A stretch of 22,409 nucleotides of DNA from DAOUCV01 sp034432095. Its GTDB lineage: Bacteria > Chloroflexota > Dehalococcoidia > Dehalococcoidales > UBA2162. The DNA lies in the NCBI GenBank assembly GCA_034432095.1, contig DAOUCV010000015.1, positions 1 through 22,409 of the forward strand, given 5' to 3'. The notes under the pieces were generated by a model. That model was not told where the DNA came from, did not search any database, and was given only the letters and a program-made list of their open reading frames with translations. Shown piece by piece: positions 1-7,600 of the stretch (position 1 is the stretch's first letter; the number at the start of each line of letters is the position of its first letter). The translations under genes and the position numbers were made by a program.

Positions 1-58
1 TGGGAGAACCGGATGGTAAAGTCGGTTACCTATCCGCTAAACGAGTTCCCAAGAGTCC

Positions 59-105
59 AATTTTGAAAAATTAGATAGCTGTAGACAGTCTAATTTTCAA
101 AAATT
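59..105. repeat. AT-rich inverted repeat (hairpin)
   Basis: The left arm at 59-75 (AATTTTGAAAAATTAGA) and the right arm at 89-105 are near-perfect inverted copies. They differ only by the placement of one base in the A/T run, and are separated by 13 nt. No T-tract follows directly. It may be a transcription terminator for a gene upstream of the window, or one end of a small mobile remnant; the sequence does not decide. Confidence 0.6.
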
Positions 106-201
106 CCTAACATATACTACTGGCGCTTTTTTTAGAAAATTTATGGTGGTAAGACCCCGGCTGTTCAACAATAACCCAGAGAGTGTAACCGGCGGCAACT
201 A

Positions 202-231
202 TTGACAGTTCTCAAGCAGAACATTTATGCT
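202..231 (+). promoter_or_regulatory. Candidate sigma-70 promoter for the MFS gene
   Basis: A perfect -35 hexamer TTGACA at 202-207 is followed after 18 nt by TATGCT at 226-231 (4 of 6 matches to the -10 consensus). A second -10-like TATACT lies at 307-312, closer to the gene but without a good -35. Confidence 0.35.
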
Positions 232-336
232 TCCATCCTTGGCAAGAAATTTCATCCTATTGTTGATGAATGAATAGCCAAATGAAAAACGAGGCTCAGG
301 AACTCTTATACTACTAACTGTTCGCGGAGGAATATA

Positions 337-1579
337 TTGTCACAACGTATCAAAAAGGATTTCTTTCAGCGGTTCCCGTCAGGCGTCTGGTTGATGATGG
401 GACTGGACACCTTCATCACGATTGGCTTTTCCATTGCTCTCCCCTTTCTGGCGATTTACCTGCATGATGAGCGTGCCCTCCCGATGAGTCTGGTGGGGAC
501 AATTTTTCTCGTTGGCGGGCTGTGCAGCGCTGGCACCAATATTATCGGTGGGATGCTTTCTGACCGGTTCGGGCGCCGCCGTCTCCTCCTGATGGTTTCC
601 AGTGCTGGTATCTTTGCCAACGCGGTATTGGCGTTGCTCATCGGGATGTCCGCCTCAATCTGGGCGATTGCGCTCGTATACATATTAGCGCGCGGTACCA
701 CGGGCATTACTCAGCCCACCATCGCTGCAATAATTGCCGACCTGTCACCCAAGGACCGGCTTACCGAATCCTACGCCCTGGTCAGAATCGGGGGTAATGT
801 AGGATTTGCCCTCGGCCCCGCTATCGGAGGATACCTAATCGCCTTTATATCCTATGGCTGGCTGCTCAGTATTTCCGCCCTTACCTGTGTGATAGTTACG
901 GTTCTTATGTATTTCTTCCTACAAGAGTCCTTTGTAGGGAGCAAGGAACGGGTCGATTTCCGCAGTACCCTGGCAGTAGCCTTAGACCGTCCATTCCTTA
1001 TTTTATTTTTACCATCTTCAGCATTCTTCTGGTGCTATCAATGGCGCATTTGGGGAGCACGCTATCCGTGTTTGCGGTTGACCGGCTGGGTTTCTCCACT
1101 GCCCAATACGGATTATTGCTGACCACCAATGGTATCATGGTGGTGCTTTCCCAATACCCGGTTGCCTATGGGGTGAGCAAACTGACCAAGGCAAATGGAC
1201 TTATTCTGGCAGTTTACTCTATGTTTGTGGCTATTTCACTCTCGGATGGGTGACCAGCTTCAACTGGGCGATTCTTTCCATTGTGATTATTACTGCCGGC
1301 GAGGTAACTTTCTCCCCGGTTACCTCTGCTGTAGTCGCTGAATCAGCCCCTCCCGATAAACGCGGCCGGTATATGGGGTTCTTTGCTCTCGGCCAGACCC
1401 TGGGTTTTTCACTATCACCGCTCTTTGGCGGGGTGTTGCTGGACGTCTTTCCCGCTGAGCCACGCCTGCTCTGGGGGATTATTGCGGCGGTAGGAGTGGT
1501 TGCGGCAGCAGGATTTTACGCTTGGGGGAAAATGACTCTCAAGAAACCGGTATCTTACTGGTCAACACACATTTTTTGA
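337..1579 (+). pseudogene. MFS transporter disrupted by two frameshifts
   Basis: Major facilitator superfamily transporter, probably a proton-coupled drug exporter of the inner membrane. The start is TTG at 337, six nt after a GGAGG at 326-330. The first frame carries the family loop signature at residues 71-85 (GGMLSDRFGRRRLLL). Frame 1 holds sense to about nt 1000. The MFS-like reading continues in another frame through 1032-1253 (residues such as GSTLSVFAVDRLGFS) and in a third frame from about 1230 to the stop at 1579. If the breaks are repaired the product is about 414 residues, the usual 12-helix size. Each break fits one lost base in a homopolymer: a T run near 1001-1010 and a G run near 1229-1230. 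This could be real decay or a local assembly error; neighbouring genes are intact. Confidence 0.8.
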
Positions 1580-1605
1580 GCCTGCGACGGTGATTGTGCT
1601 ATAAT
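1576..1605 (+). promoter_or_regulatory. Promoter of acsA
   Basis: TTGAGC at 1576-1581 overlaps the stop codon of the MFS gene. After an 18-nt spacer comes a perfect TATAAT at 1600-1605, preceded by an extended -10 TG (1597-1598). The predicted start of transcription, near 1612, lies almost on the ribosome binding site GAAAGGAG (1613-1620), so the leader would be very short. Confidence 0.65.
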
Positions 1606-1624
1606 TTACACCGAAAGGAGTATT

Positions 1625-3571
1625 ATGACTGAGATTAAAGATACGAGCACAGCTAGCTCTCTACCTACAGCTACACGCATGTGGCCACTAAAGCGGTACA
1701 CGGAGATACATCGGCGTTCGCTGGAAGACCCGGAGAGGTTCTGGGCGGAGGAAGCCCGAAAGCTGGATTGGTATAAGACCTGGGACCGGGTTCTGGACTG
1801 GAATCTCCCGTACGCCAAGTGGTTTGTCGGGGGCAAGCTCAACGCCTCCTTCCAGTGTGTTGACCGCCATATAAAGACGTGGCGCAAAAGCAAGGTGGCA
1901 ATTTACTGGGAGGGGGAGACGGGCGAGACAAGGGTGCTCAGCTACTCAATCCTTTTCCGTGAAGTCAACCGGTTTGCTTCGGTACTAAGGAGGCTCGGGG
2001 TTGGCAAAGGGGATAAAGTTGCCCTTTATCTGCCGATGATTCCGGAACTCCCCATCTTTATGCTCGCCTGCGCCCGGATTGGGGCGATACACACGGTAAT
2101 CTTCTCCGGGTTCAGTTCTCAGGCAATATGCGACCGGGTTCATGATGTTCAGGCAAAGCTTATCATCACGGCTGATGGGGCATACCGTCGCGGCAAGATA
2201 ATACCCTTAAAGGAGATAACTGACGAGGCGGTAGTGGCTTGCCCTTCAGTGGAGAAAGTTGTCGTGGTGAAAAGGACGGGAGGAAAGGTGCCATGGACTG
2301 AAGGGAGAGATGTCTGGCTTTCTTCCGTGCTTGATGACGCTGAACTGTATGTTAGCCCTGAGCCAATGGAATCTACCCATCCCTTATACATCCTCTATAC
2401 CTCAGGGACAACCGGGAAGCCAAAGGGTGTTGTTCACGGGACCGGTGGCTACCTGGTATATAATCACTCGGCATACGAGTGGGTGTTCAATATAAGAGAA
2501 GAGTCTGTCTTCTGGTGCACTGCCGATGTTGGCTGGGTAACCGGTCACAGCTCCATCGTCTATGCCCCTCTCTCCCACGGTGCCGCTATTGTCCTCTACG
2601 AAGGTGCCCCTGACTATCCGGCGATTGACCGGTGGTGGGATATTATCGAAAAATACGGGGTTACCGTATTTTATACCTCCCCGACCGCCATCCGGATGTT
2701 CATGCGCTCCGGGGAGGAGTGGTTGAAAAATCATGACCTCTCTAGCCTTGAGCTTCTCGGCAGTGTTGGTGAACCGATAAACCCTGAGGCGTGGCACTGG
2801 TACTATAGACATATCGGACAGGAGAGGTGTCCTATTGTTGATACCTGGTGGCAGACGGAGACGGGAGGCATTATGATATCGCCTACCCCGGGAATTGAAG
2901 CAATACCGCTAAAGCCCGGTTCGGCAACTTTACCTCTCCCCGGGATTGATGCCGCGGTAGTGGATGCCAATGGCAAGGAACTCCCGCCGGGTCAGACGGG
3001 CTGGCTAATAATAAGGAAACCCTGGCCCGGGATGCTGCTTGATATCTACGGCGCTCCAGAGCGGTATAAAGAGTCCTACTGGTCACGTTTCCCAGGCTCG
3101 TACTACGCCGGAGACTTCGCCATGCGTGATGAGGATGGTTATTTCTGGCTGTTAGGCAGGGCTGACGAGGTACTTAAGATAGCCGGGCACCGGCTTAGTA
3201 CAGCGGAGCTTGAGGACGCAGTGATATCTCATCCTGCTGTTGCTGAGGTTGCCGTAGCGAGCAAGCCCGATGAGATAAAAGGAGATGCCATTGTTCTTTT
3301 TGTTACTCCCAAAAAAGGACGGGTTCCTTCGGATGCCCTGAAGAAGGAGATTGTTCAGCACCTTCGTAGTACCATCGGTCCCATCGCTTCCCCGGACGAA
3401 ATCTTCTTTGTTGACTCGCTACCCAAGACGAGAAGCGGGAAGATTATGCGCCGTGTCCTTAAAGCGGTAGCTTCAGGTCAGAGCCTTGGCGACCTTACTA
3501 CCCTTGAGGATGAAGCCTCAATAGATGAGCTAAAGAGGGCATACGAAAGCTTGAAGAAATTCTCCGGATAA
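1625..3571 (+). CDS. acsA: Acetyl-CoA synthetase (AMP-forming)
   Basis: Cytoplasmic enzyme that activates acetate to acetyl-CoA with ATP through an acetyl-AMP intermediate. The 648 residues match the usual ACS length of about 650. Visible are the P-loop-like core motif (SGTTGKPKGVVHG, about 260-272), the acetate-pocket motif WWQTETGG at 408-415 whose tryptophan limits chain length in known ACS enzymes, the YAGD motif (494-497), the hinge region GRADEVLKIAGHRLSTAE, and the C-terminal PKTRSGKIMRR (600-610). In that last motif K606 corresponds to the catalytic lysine that is acetylated in characterised homologues. The ATG at 1625 follows GAAAGGAG by 4 nt. It has its own promoter, and prfA begins 23 nt after its stop, so co-transcription is likely. 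Propionate could be an alternative substrate. Confidence 0.93.
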   Translation: MTEIKDTSTASSLPTATRMWPLKRYTEIHRRSLEDPERFWAEEARKLDWYKTWDRVLDWNLPYAKWFVGGKLNASFQCVDRHIKTWRKSKVAIYWEGETGETRVLSYSILFREVNRFASVLRRLGVGKGDKVALYLPMIPELPIFMLACARIGAIHTVIFSGFSSQAICDRVHDVQAKLIITADGAYRRGKIIPLKEITDEAVVACPSVEKVVVVKRTGGKVPWTEGRDVWLSSVLDDAELYVSPEPMESTHPLYILYTSGTTGKPKGVVHGTGGYLVYNHSAYEWVFNIREESVFWCTADVGWVTGHSSIVYAPLSHGAAIVLYEGAPDYPAIDRWWDIIEKYGVTVFYTSPTAIRMFMRSGEEWLKNHDLSSLELLGSVGEPINPEAWHWYYRHIGQERCPIVDTWWQTETGGIMISPTPGIEAIPLKPGSATLPLPGIDAAVVDANGKELPPGQTGWLIIRKPWPGMLLDIYGAPERYKESYWSRFPGSYYAGDFAMRDEDGYFWLLGRADEVLKIAGHRLSTAELEDAVISHPAVAEVAVASKPDEIKGDAIVLFVTPKKGRVPSDALKKEIVQHLRSTIGPIASPDEIFFVDSLPKTRSGKIMRRVLKAVASGQSLGDLTTLEDEASIDELKRAYESLKKFSG

Positions 3572-3594
3572 GTCAGAACCACTCAGTACAAAGT

Positions 3595-4671
3595 ATGGAG
3601 CTATTAGATAGACTGGAGCAGATAGATAAACGCTACCGGGAGCTTGAGGAGCAAATGGCGGCTCCTGAGGTTACTGTTGACCCGAAACGACTACAGAAAC
3701 TGGCTCAGGAGATGGCTAGTATTGATAACATAGTAACCAAATATCGGGAATATAAAGCAGCCTCCAAGTCATTGGCAGAGACAAGGGCGATGCTGAGCGG
3801 AGGGCTGGATGAGGAGATGAAGACCCTGGTCAAGCAGGAGATAGAAAGCCTTGAGTCCAAACTGGAGCACCTGCTTCAGAAGTTGAAACTCGCTCTTCTG
3901 CCCAAGGACGAAAATGATAAAAAAGACATTATTATGGAAATTCGAGCCGGGGCTGGTGGTGACGAAGCTGGACTGTTTGCCGCCGACCTCTTTCGCATGT
4001 ATACTCGGTATGCTCAGTCCAAGGGCTGGGCGGTAGATATTATCAGTGCCAATGAGAGTGGTATCGGCGGTTTTAAGGAAGTTATTTTTGAAATCAAAGG
4101 CGAGGGCGCTTTCAGCCGGCTCAAGTATGAAAGGGGAGTTCACCGAGTGCAGCGAGTGCCGGTTACCGAAGCTTCAGGTAGAATTCATACCTCGACAGCT
4201 ACCGTAGCCGTGCTTCCTGAGGCTGACGAGGTAGAGGTAAATATCAATCCTGATGACCTGAAAATTGATATCTACCACAGCGGTGGTCCCGGTGGGCAGA
4301 ACGTGAACAAGGTGGCTACCGCTGTGCGTATCACCCATCTGCCTACCGGTATAGTTGTCGCCTGTCAGGATGAACGCTCGCAGTTAAGAAATAAGATGAA
4401 GGCGATGGCGGTGCTCCGGGCCCGTCTGCTGGATATGGAAAGACGTAAACAGGAAGAGCAAGTGACCAAACTGCGTCGCTCCCAGGTTGGTACTGGCGAG
4501 CGTGCCGAGAAGATACGAACCTACAATTTCCCTCAAGACCGTGTTACCGACCATCGTATTGGTCTAACACTACATAACCTGCACCGAATCCTGCAGGGAG
4601 ATTTCGACCAGCTCATTGATGCCCTGGCTACCGATGAGCAGGTGAAGCAGTTACAGGAGCAACTGGCGTGA
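3595..4671 (+). CDS. prfA: Peptide chain release factor 1
   Basis: Class I release factor that reads UAA and UAG in the ribosomal A site and triggers release of the finished peptide. The 358 residues are normal for the family. The catalytic GGQ is at 233-235 within HSGGPGGQNVNK, and the codon-reading tripeptide PVT at 189-191 (PxT type) identifies RF1 rather than RF2, which carries SPF. The N-terminal 100 residues form the helical domain, and the C-terminal region carries the TYNFPQDRVTDHRIG segment. The ATG at 3595 has no clear ribosome binding site, so it may depend on coupling with acsA upstream. Its stop overlaps the GTG start of prmC by 4 bp. Confidence 0.96.
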   Translation: MELLDRLEQIDKRYRELEEQMAAPEVTVDPKRLQKLAQEMASIDNIVTKYREYKAASKSLAETRAMLSGGLDEEMKTLVKQEIESLESKLEHLLQKLKLALLPKDENDKKDIIMEIRAGAGGDEAGLFAADLFRMYTRYAQSKGWAVDIISANESGIGGFKEVIFEIKGEGAFSRLKYERGVHRVQRVPVTEASGRIHTSTATVAVLPEADEVEVNINPDDLKIDIYHSGGPGGQNVNKVATAVRITHLPTGIVVACQDERSQLRNKMKAMAVLRARLLDMERRKQEEQVTKLRRSQVGTGERAEKIRTYNFPQDRVTDHRIGLTLHNLHRILQGDFDQLIDALATDEQVKQLQEQLA

Positions 4672-5549
4672 CATTAAGGCAGGCCTTGAGTTATGCCAAA
4701 GAAACTCTTGCGGCCAATAACGTTGAAGACCCCCCTCTAGAGGCTGAGTTACTGCTCAGGCATACCCTGAAAATAGACCGAGTCCAGCTGTATCTGGGGC
4801 TCGACAGTGAGCTGAGCCCCGACCAGTACGAGGAATTCTTTAGTCTGGTTCAGCGCCGCCTTAACCACGAGCCCACTGCCTACATAACCGGACATCGTGA
4901 GTTTTACGGGCTTGATTTCTATGTTGATTCCAGCGTCCTTATCCCCCGACCGGAGACTGAGCTACTGGTGGAGAAGACTCTCCAGCTGGCGCAAAGTCGC
5001 CCTTTGTCTGCCATCGCCGAGGTTGGCACTGGTTGTAGTGCTATTGCCATCAGTCTGGCATTGAACCTCCCGCAAACCAGGATTTATGCCACCGATATAT
5101 CAGCCTCTGCCCTTAAAGTTGCCCTGGCTAACTGTCAGAAACATGGGGTGCTGAACAGGGTCTGTCTCCTGGAAGGTGATATGCTCGACCCTCTACCCGA
5201 GCCGGTTGACCTCATCGTTGCCAATCTGCCTTATGTTAAGGAATCAGAATTGAACCGGGTAAATACGGTTAATTTCGAGCCTCCTCTGGCGCTAAATGGC
5301 GGCCCAGACGGACTGGAGAAGATACGCCAGCTAGGCAGGCGAATAACTGGCAAGCTCCGTTCCGGGGGCTCTCTGCTTCTGGAGATTGGACAGGGACAGG
5401 GAGAAGCAGTAACTACCTTTTTGCGAAGCCAGTTTCCCTTAGCTGAGATAGAAGTGACACCAGACTTAAGCGGTATTGACCGGGTGGTGAGGCTGACCCT
5501 TCCCCTAGAGGTAGTAAAATGCCAAAATTCAAACCCTGTACGAAGATGA
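4668..5549 (+). CDS. prmC: Release factor glutamine N5-methyltransferase
   Basis: SAM-dependent enzyme that methylates the glutamine of the GGQ motif in RF1 and RF2. The GTG start at 4668 overlaps the prfA stop (GTGA), a classic translational coupling. The N-terminal helical domain ends near IPRPETE (92-98), and the SAM-binding motif I is EVGTGCSAIA at 118-127. The substrate-binding motif reads NLPY at 186-189 where most family members have NPPY, and motif I has serine where a third glycine is common. The protein is 293 residues; the last fifteen or so look unstructured and go beyond the usual end of the fold. The position right after prfA makes the assignment secure despite these changes. 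Confidence 0.92.
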   Translation: MTLRQALSYAKETLAANNVEDPPLEAELLLRHTLKIDRVQLYLGLDSELSPDQYEEFFSLVQRRLNHEPTAYITGHREFYGLDFYVDSSVLIPRPETELLVEKTLQLAQSRPLSAIAEVGTGCSAIAISLALNLPQTRIYATDISASALKVALANCQKHGVLNRVCLLEGDMLDPLPEPVDLIVANLPYVKESELNRVNTVNFEPPLALNGGPDGLEKIRQLGRRITGKLRSGGSLLLEIGQGQGEAVTTFLRSQFPLAEIEVTPDLSGIDRVVRLTLPLEVVKCQNSNPVRR

Positions 5550-5553
5550 TACC

Positions 5554-5582
5554 TTGATGCCGGACTTGTTTGATGCTAAATT
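5554..5582 (+). promoter_or_regulatory. Possible promoter of etfBA
   Basis: TTGATG at 5554-5559 and TAAATT at 5577-5582, 17 nt apart, each match the consensus at 4 of 6 positions. They lie in the 96-bp gap between prmC and etfB. The match is modest. Confidence 0.3.
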
Positions 5583-5645
5583 ATTCGGTTGGATTTTTAT
5601 ACCAATGGCAAAGAATAAGCCATAAATAGGAGGAGCTGGTCTAGA

Positions 5646-6446
5646 ATGAATATGATTGTCTGCTGTAAACAGGTGATTGACCCTGAGGCACCGCCAGCGA
5701 GTTTTAAGGTTGATACTGCCTCCAATAAGGTGGTGCCGCCACCAGGGGTGCCGCCGGTAATCAGCCCCTTTGATGAGAATGCCGTAGAGGCGGCATTGAG
5801 GATTAAAGATACCCTGGGTGGTAAAATCACGATTATCAGCCTGGGGGTTAACCTGCTCCGGGATGTAGTAAAAAAACCACTTTCTATGGGAGCGGATGAG
5901 CTTGTCCTGTTAGAGGACGAAGCTTTTGTTGAGGGTGATAGCTGGTCAACAGCCTATGCCCTGGCGATGGCTATTAAGAAGATAGGTCAGTATGACCTTA
6001 TTTTTTGTGGCCGGCAGGCTGCCGACTGGGATAGCGGGCAGGTAGGCTCGGGTATCGCTGAGATACTGGGGCTGCCCTGTGTAACTTTAGCCAGGAAGAT
6101 AGACATCAGTGATGGTAAGGCAAGGGTGGAGCGGGTAACCCCTGAAGGTTACGAGGTTGTCGAGGTATCCCTGCCTTCCCTGATTACGGTAAGCAATGAG
6201 CTTGGTGAAGCCCGCTACCCTACTATTAAAGGAATAATGGCAGCCAAGCGTAAGGAGCCCACGGTCTGGAAACCAGCCGATATAGGTGTTGACCCCTCCC
6301 AGCTCGGTGCCGCCGGCCGGCGCACCAGACTGCTCAAGTTGTTCCAGCCAGTTCGTGAGGGCAAGTGCGAGATTATAGCCGGGGAAAACCCCGAGGAAGC
6401 AGCGGTTAAATTGGCCCTGAAACTCAGAGAAGCCAAGGTATTGTAA
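5646..6446 (+). CDS. etfB: Electron transfer flavoprotein, beta subunit
   Basis: Small subunit of the FAD-containing electron carrier that links flavin dehydrogenases (for example acyl-CoA dehydrogenases) to a quinone, ferredoxin or another acceptor. Family signs are the N-terminal MNMIVCCKQVIDP, the nucleotide-binding segment CGRQAADWDSGQVG (about residues 120-133) and the subunit signature LPSLITVSNELGEARYPTIK (about 178-197). The length of 266 is typical. A strong AGGAGGAG (5628-5635) lies 10 nt before the ATG at 5646; a second in-frame ATG at 5652 is slightly farther. etfA follows 53 nt downstream. No partner dehydrogenase is in the window, so the electron donor and whether the complex bifurcates electrons cannot be read here. 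Confidence 0.93.
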   Translation: MNMIVCCKQVIDPEAPPASFKVDTASNKVVPPPGVPPVISPFDENAVEAALRIKDTLGGKITIISLGVNLLRDVVKKPLSMGADELVLLEDEAFVEGDSWSTAYALAMAIKKIGQYDLIFCGRQAADWDSGQVGSGIAEILGLPCVTLARKIDISDGKARVERVTPEGYEVVEVSLPSLITVSNELGEARYPTIKGIMAAKRKEPTVWKPADIGVDPSQLGAAGRRTRLLKLFQPVREGKCEIIAGENPEEAAVKLALKLREAKVL

Positions 6447-6499
6447 TGGGAGTGTTTAAAAGAGGATAGGGTTAAACCACAATTAAGGGGGTAAATCGG

Positions 6500-7498
6500 A
6501 TGTCGGAAAACAAGGGTGTTATGGTCTGTGGTGAAGTTTCAGAAGGAAAGCTAAGCGCCATAACGACGGAACTCCTGGGGTGTGGTAAAAAGCTGGCTGG
6601 TGACCTGGGGCAGGAGTTAAGCGCGGTGCTAATCGGCAGTGATGTCAGCGGTCTTGCCCGGGAAGCTATCGCCTTTGGTGCCGATAAGGTATATGTCGTT
6701 AATGACCCTCTGCTAAAAGACTACCAGGCGGATGCCTATGTAGCGGTTATGGAAAAGGTGGCTAAGCAGGTGATGCCCCAGATTATTCTACTGGGACAAA
6801 CCGCCATCGGCAGCGACATAGCGCCTAGGCTGGCCTTCAGGCTGAAGACTGCGGCTACTCTGGACTGCGTGGCTCTAGAGATTGACCCTGCCTCAAAGCG
6901 ACTCCTGCAAACTAAGCCCGTTTATGGAGGAAACGCCCAGGCTGTTTTTACCACTGAGTCTGACCCGCAGATCGCTACGGTCAGAGCCAAATCAATGTCA
7001 GCCCTGGAGCGAGATGACTCAAGAAAGGGAGAAGTGGTTAATATCGAAGCTAGCCTGGACCCGGCGATAATAAGGGCCAGAGTCCTGGAGAAGGTGAAAG
7101 AGGAAGTGACCGGGATAAAGCTGGAGGATGCTAGAGTGATAATTGCCGGCGGTCGGGGCATAGGCGGGCCTGATGGTTTCAAACAGTTGGAAGAGCTGGC
7201 TAAACTATTGAAGGGAGCGGTAGCCGGTACCCGACCTGCCTGTGATAACCAGTGGATATCAGACAGGGCACAGGTGGGGCTCACCGGTAAGATTGTTACC
7301 CCTGACCTCTATATCGCCGTAGGTATTTCAGGTGCCAGCCAGCACATGGCTGGTTGCTCCGGTTCTAAGACCATCGTCGCCTTCAATAAAGACCCCGAGG
7401 CAAATATCTTCAGGATGGCTCACTATGGAGTCGTCGGTGACTGGAAAAAGACTTTTCCTGCCTTTGCGGACAAGATTAAGGAACTGGTGTCTGGATAA
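6500..7498 (+). CDS. etfA: Electron transfer flavoprotein, alpha subunit
   Basis: Large ETF subunit, which holds the electron-transferring FAD. The C-terminal FAD domain is clear: IIAGGRGIGGPDG, then AGTRPACDNQWI, then GKIVTPDLYIAVGISGASQHMAG and finally FNKDPEANIFRMAHYGVVGDW. The N-terminal half is the pseudo-symmetric domain that pairs with EtfB. At 332 residues it is the plain form, without an added N-terminal ferredoxin domain. The ATG at 6500 follows AAGGGGG (6485-6491) by 8 nt. It forms an operon with etfB and ends convergently with the EF-G-like gene, 85 bp away. Confidence 0.94.
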   Translation: MSENKGVMVCGEVSEGKLSAITTELLGCGKKLAGDLGQELSAVLIGSDVSGLAREAIAFGADKVYVVNDPLLKDYQADAYVAVMEKVAKQVMPQIILLGQTAIGSDIAPRLAFRLKTAATLDCVALEIDPASKRLLQTKPVYGGNAQAVFTTESDPQIATVRAKSMSALERDDSRKGEVVNIEASLDPAIIRARVLEKVKEEVTGIKLEDARVIIAGGRGIGGPDGFKQLEELAKLLKGAVAGTRPACDNQWISDRAQVGLTGKIVTPDLYIAVGISGASQHMAGCSGSKTIVAFNKDPEANIFRMAHYGVVGDWKKTFPAFADKIKELVSG

Positions 7499-7550
7499 AG
7501 AAATAGTCTGTCCGTGCTTCGGTGTAAGAGGTAAAAAAGAGGGAATGTTG

Positions 7551-7600
7551 ACCTGTCCTTTTTGACTTTTTCAGGTTCTAAACTTAGGCCTTTTCGGCCT
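7551..7600. terminator. Possible bidirectional terminator between etfA and the EF-G-like gene
   Basis: A short perfect stem AGGCC/GGCCT (7586-7590 with 7596-7600, loop TTTTC) overlaps the stop codon of the EF-G-like gene. Just beside it lie T-runs and a weaker ACCTG...CAGGT pairing (7551-7575). The convergent position fits a terminator, but neither stem is followed by a textbook T-tract. Confidence 0.3.

Larger units (their letters stand above)
1..336. other. Intergenic region at window edge
   Basis: No gene is supported here. Short open frames run in from the window edge on the plus strand: one stops with TGA at 64-66 and another with TAG at 72-74, both in or next to the AT-rich inverted repeat. 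They could be the tail of a gene that starts outside the window, but too little is visible to say which. The rest is AT-rich and contains a T7 run near 125 and the candidate promoter for the MFS gene. Confidence 0.6.
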
